Shown here in pieces: positions 4,981 through 7,111 of a DNA stretch of 7,111 bases. This DNA comes from CSSED10-109M sp964349455 (lineage in GTDB: Bacteria > Bacillota_I > Bacilli_A > RF39 > UBA660). The stretch covers positions 1-7,111 of the forward strand of contig CAYGGG010000042.1 in the NCBI GenBank assembly GCA_964349455.1, read 5' to 3'. Position 1 is the first letter of the stretch; each line of letters begins with the position of its first letter. The position numbers and the translations under genes were made by a program. A model generated the notes under the pieces. That model saw only the letters and a program-made list of their open reading frames with translations. It was not told the DNA's origin and made no database searches.

Positions 4981-5553
4981 TTATCTTAGTTTAGTTATCT
5001 CAGATTTTTTTCCTAACACTTCACTTGGCCTAATCCAATATCTTTCCATCAATTCGCCAGTATCAGTTTCAATAACTTCATTTTCAAAAACACCATCATT
5101 ACTTTGAATCGTTTTGACAGAACCAAGATTACTTTTATCACAAACAACTAAAACTTTTTCAATACCAAGCTCAAAACATTTTTCAAGTCCCAAATACAAA
5201 ATTTCTGTTGCATACCCTTTTCTTCTTTCAGTTGGGCGAACAGCATAACCAATGTGCCCACCTTCCCTAAGTAAATAATCATTTAATTGATGACGAATAT
5301 TTATCATTCCCACTATTTTTTGATCATTTTCTCTTATCGCAAAATAAGTACTACTTAAAACTCGTCCTGGTTCTAATTTTTGTTCATCTAAATTATTGGC
5401 CAGTTTCTCTAACCATTCATCATATTTAAGAACATAACTATCCAAACTACCACTACCATGTACTGGCGAATCATAATCTCTAAATTCTTGAATATATGCT
5501 AGTGCCGCTTCTTGATGATTAATAGTTGGCACAACTAACTTTATTTTTTCCAT
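4981..5553 (-). CDS. GNAT-family N-acetyltransferase
   Basis: A 190-residue single-domain acetyltransferase. The acetyl-CoA-binding motif A is HIGYAVRPTERRKGYATEIL at 100-119, with the R-x-x-G-x-A core at 110-115. It is followed by a helix, then the strand VLVVCDKSNLGS with the motif-B Asn at 142. The N-terminal part (ALAYIQEFRDYDSPVHGSGSLD) and the long stretch before the core resemble the COG3981-type predicted acetyltransferases, whose substrates are mostly unknown. ATG 5553 follows AAAGGA with 7-base spacing. It starts 27 bases after the stop of the 259-residue gene, with no terminator between, so it is probably the last gene of that operon. It might modify a product linked to the two unknown upstream proteins, but nothing in the sequence shows this. 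Confidence 0.9.
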   Translation of the reverse strand: MEKIKLVVPTINHQEAALAYIQEFRDYDSPVHGSGSLDSYVLKYDEWLEKLANNLDEQKLEPGRVLSSTYFAIRENDQKIVGMINIRHQLNDYLLREGGHIGYAVRPTERRKGYATEILYLGLEKCFELGIEKVLVVCDKSNLGSVKTIQSNDGVFENEVIETDTGELMERYWIRPSEVLGKKSEITKLR

Positions 5554-5580
5554 AATAACTTCCTTTCTAAAAAAAACAAA

Positions 5581-6360
5581 CTACTTTTTAATCTTAACAT
5601 GTCCTCGTTCTTCTATGGCCTCTAATTCAAACTGTGTATTTCGATTTCGCGTATTTTTAACCAGCAATTCAATTCCTAATTCTGGACTTGAAGCTTTTTC
5701 AAAAACATCCATTTTTAAAATTTCATATTCTAAAAAATCTGGTCCTTTTTTATGATATTCCAATAATCGTGCACAAATACTTCTTTCAAGATTAGTAGAA
5801 CTATCTTGAGCAAAAAACAATAAAACCGTATCTTCAAAATCTAAATCCTTGCTATCATCAAGCGCTTCCATTAAATCTAGCATCTTTTCCATCTCAATTG
5901 CTGCACCATTTTCAACATCTGCATAAGCTTCTTCGACGGCTTTACTAACTAACCATTCCCAACTACTATGCATTTGCGGATATAAATTCTTCTTCCCTCT
6001 TTCAAGCCATTCCTTTTTTTTAATTTCCATTGCATTAGCTTCTAATACCTTTAGCGATTTATTTGTTGTAACCAAATCTTCATAAACTTTTAATTTATAC
6101 TCACCCACATTATTTTTAGTCAGTTTTAAAAAAACATCTTCGAGCATTTCCCAATCCAAATTAGTTTGATAAACTCTTTGAATCCCTTTTTCATTTTTCA
6201 TAAATTCAAAATAATCACTAACCGGAAAGATAACCCCCTCACATCTAACTTTTACATTAGCTAACCCCAAGTGCGCCATTTTTTTTAAACTGTTAACAAT
6301 CATTTCAACACAAACAGCATAATTAATTTCCAGATCAATTATTTGTTCTTTTTTTTTCAT
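5581..6360 (-). CDS. Hypothetical protein, 259 residues, family not recognised
   Basis: A soluble-looking, mostly helical protein with no signal peptide and no membrane segment. I do not recognise the family. Visible features are an N-terminal alpha/beta region (about 1-95: DLEINYAVCVEMIVNSLKK, VKVRCEGVIFPV) and a lysine/glutamate-rich linker (110-125). A strongly acidic helical middle follows (about 135-180: AVEEAYADVENGAA, MLDLMEALDDSKDLDFED). The C-terminal region has TNLERSICARLLEYHKKGPDFLEYE near 188-212. There are only three cysteines and no obvious catalytic motif. The start is clear: AAAAGGAG lies 6 bases upstream of ATG 6360. It follows the small membrane protein by 60 bp without a terminator and precedes the GNAT gene by 27 bp. 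It may be a cytoplasmic partner of the membrane protein, but this rests on position only. Confidence 0.78.
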   Translation of the reverse strand: MKKKEQIIDLEINYAVCVEMIVNSLKKMAHLGLANVKVRCEGVIFPVSDYFEFMKNEKGIQRVYQTNLDWEMLEDVFLKLTKNNVGEYKLKVYEDLVTTNKSLKVLEANAMEIKKKEWLERGKKNLYPQMHSSWEWLVSKAVEEAYADVENGAAIEMEKMLDLMEALDDSKDLDFEDTVLLFFAQDSSTNLERSICARLLEYHKKGPDFLEYEILKMDVFEKASSPELGIELLVKNTRNRNTQFELEAIEERGHVKIKK

Positions 6361-6420
6361 TTTCTTCTCCTTTTCTAATTTATAAAACCCAAAAGTACTT
6401 CATCCAAACCATTTATAAAC

Positions 6421-6819
6421 CTATTTTACCTTTAGTTTCTTTTTCGCCTTTAAATCCTGATCTATCTTTAAGGTTTCTTTAATTAATTCCCTATTTTCTT
6501 TTAACACCATTTGCTGCTTAATTTCAAAATATGCATCCTTTCCATACTTAGTAGCAAATAAAACTTGCATCCCAGCAATAAAATATATTATTGCAGCACC
6601 TTCACTAGACCCCCCTGAAGCTATCGCTTTTCCAGCTATAAAGCCATAAGTGGCAGCCAAACTAAAAAGACCACCCCCAACAACACTATCAACAATTTTC
6701 TTTTTATTTTCATCTATTTCTACTTGATATTCGCTCACTCTTTTAATCCAATGTGTTCGCCTACCAGCAGTTAATTCTTCCTTTAACAAATCAATTTTTA
6801 TCGGTTCTTCTTTTTTCAT
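6421..6819 (-). CDS. Small membrane protein with two helices, family not recognised
   Basis: The 132-residue protein has a charged cytoplasmic-type N-terminus (residues 1-40, basic TAGRRTHWIKR then acidic/lysine-rich). Two glycine/alanine-rich hydrophobic segments follow, at about 42-67 (VVGGGLFSLAATYGFIAGKA) and 74-92 (GAAIIYFIAGMQVLFATKYG), joined by a short SGGSSE turn. The C-terminal tail (95-132) is highly charged, coiled-coil-like and ends in lysines (KAKKKLKVK). This predicts a helical hairpin with both ends in the cytoplasm. No family is recognised, and the glycine-rich hairpin alone does not prove a holin or toxin function. It is the first gene of a likely operon behind a consensus promoter. 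The ribosome site is an unusual AGGGGGG close to the ATG. Confidence 0.78.
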   Translation of the reverse strand: MKKEEPIKIDLLKEELTAGRRTHWIKRVSEYQVEIDENKKKIVDSVVGGGLFSLAATYGFIAGKAIASGGSSEGAAIIYFIAGMQVLFATKYGKDAYFEIKQQMVLKENRELIKETLKIDQDLKAKKKLKVK

Positions 6820-6822
6820 ATT

Positions 6823-6829
6823 CCCCCCT
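6823..6829 (-). promoter_or_regulatory. Unusual G-run ribosome binding site
   Basis: The only Shine-Dalgarno candidate before ATG 6819 is AGGGGGG, six consecutive G with 3 bases to the ATG. Neighbouring genes use AGGAGG/AGGTG types. It can pair partly with CCUCC but is atypical and close to the start. Confidence 0.45.
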
Positions 6830-6847
6830 AAATAAAATTTCTTGAAA

Positions 6848-6869
6848 GATAGGTATTATTATACCAATC
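6848..6869 (-). promoter_or_regulatory. Imperfect palindrome over the -10, candidate operator
   Basis: A 22-bp palindrome with half-sites GATtGGTAT and ATACCtATC (8 of 9 arm positions complementary, central 4 bases AATA) spans the -10 hexamer and the likely start site. This is a classic position for a repressor operator. No regulator gene for it is seen in the window. Confidence 0.4.
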
Positions 6870-6885
6870 ACATATCATTTGTCAA
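6858..6885 (-). promoter_or_regulatory. Consensus sigma-A promoter of the three-gene operon
   Basis: On the minus strand a perfect TTGACA (6885-6880) and a perfect TATAAT (6863-6858) are separated by 16 bp. The predicted start is near 6851, giving a leader of about 30 bases to ATG 6819. It is the strongest promoter in the window by match. Confidence 0.82.
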
Positions 6886-6909
6886 TGCCTATCGATGTTA
6901 TTTCAAAAC

Positions 6910-6938
6910 AAAAAAATTACAAAACTTGTAATTTTTTT
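6910..6938 (-). terminator. Terminator after the right-edge gene
   Basis: A long stem (6910-6922 with 6926-6938, 13 bp, 3-base loop, A/T-rich ends) starts at the stop codon of the right-edge gene. It ends in seven T on the minus strand. The T-run on the plus side (6932-6939) makes it look bidirectional. Confidence 0.82.
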
Positions 6939-7111
6939 TACACCTCACTATCAAGCACTTTATTTGTTTCATCAAAAAACATGGGCAGGAGCGTTTTAAT
7001 TAGTTCTTTGTCATCAAGTTCTTCAATTATATTATCTTCTCCCCTACAAAATTTTATATTCTTCAGATTATTTATATCCACTAAATAATAAAAAACAGCC
7101 CCTTGATAATC
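6938..7111 (-). CDS. C-terminal end of an unidentified gene (runs off right edge)
   Basis: A frame open from the right edge to TAA 6940-6938 gives 57 residues of a C-terminus. It includes DYQGAVFYYLVDINNLKN, FCRGEDNIIEELDDKELIK and the end MFFDETNKVLDSEV. Composition and codon use match the neighbouring genes, and the terminator begins exactly at its stop codon, so this is a real gene end rather than chance. The fragment is acidic, with no membrane segment. No family is recognised from this part. Confidence 0.7.
   Translation of the reverse strand, partial: DYQGAVFYYLVDINNLKNIKFCRGEDNIIEELDDKELIKTLLPMFFDETNKVLDSEV

Noticed and set aside
4898..5107. Plus-strand open frame of 69 codons
   Set aside because: It crosses the operon terminator and lies antisense to the end of the GNAT gene, with no ribosome site.
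6879..7088. Plus-strand open frame of 69 codons, serine-rich
   Set aside because: It overlaps the consensus promoter, the terminator and the well-supported end of the right-edge gene. Its serine run is the complement of Glu/Asp codons.
1..7111. CRISPR array, insertion sequence, tRNA or phage element
   Set aside because: I saw no regularly spaced repeats, transposase, integrase, terminal inverted repeats or tRNA-like cloverleaf.

Overview
The window is very AT-rich (roughly 30% G+C by eye), uses standard stop codons (TGA ends the genes at 1890 and 3471, so it does not use a mycoplasma-type code), and has strong Shine-Dalgarno sites, consensus sigma-A promoters and compact hairpin/T-run terminators. 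This fits a low-GC Firmicute. The gene families together suggest an Erysipelotrichia-like gut bacterium (Thomasclavelia/Coprobacillus type), but that placement is inference. Every supported gene lies on the minus strand, so transcription runs from high to low coordinates. I see no mobile element, CRISPR array, tRNA or rRNA, and no gene-free stretch longer than about 190 bases.

Right part (7111 to 4941): the C-terminal 57 codons of an unidentified gene end at a strong terminator. A consensus promoter (TTGACA-16-TATAAT), overlapped by an imperfect palindrome, then drives a probable three-gene operon: a small two-helix membrane protein (6421-6819), a soluble acidic protein of unknown family (5581-6360) and a GNAT acetyltransferase (4981-5553). 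It closes with a clear terminator at 4941-4967.

Middle (4850 to 2764): an extended -10 promoter precedes a Cof-type HAD phosphatase (3995-4810). Next comes a regulatory pair that is the most interesting unit here: a stand-alone LytTR DNA-binding protein with a GTG start (3471-3905), overlapping by 4 bp a LiaF-like membrane protein (2788-3474). Between the HAD gene and the LytTR gene lie two direct repeats exactly 21 bp apart, the geometry expected of LytTR binding sites, just upstream of a promoter with a poor -35. I infer that the pair is autoregulated and responds to envelope stress. A terminator overlaps the stop codon of the LiaF-like gene.

Left part (2760 to 1): an operon of a tandem-GNAT acetyltransferase (1890-2735), an unlisted 47-residue small gene (1723-1866) and a cysteine-rich DUF3795 protein (1307-1723). 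The last two are joined by a TGATG stop/start overlap. A short region holding a possible gene remnant (1142-1252) separates this operon from a histidine-phosphatase-family protein (580-1122) that has Val in place of the first Arg of its RHG motif. A terminator and then a promoter lead to the N-terminal 162 codons of an APH-like phosphotransferase that runs off the left edge.

Several genes have an in-frame TTG or GTG a few codons upstream of an ATG. I chose the ATG where Shine-Dalgarno spacing supports it.
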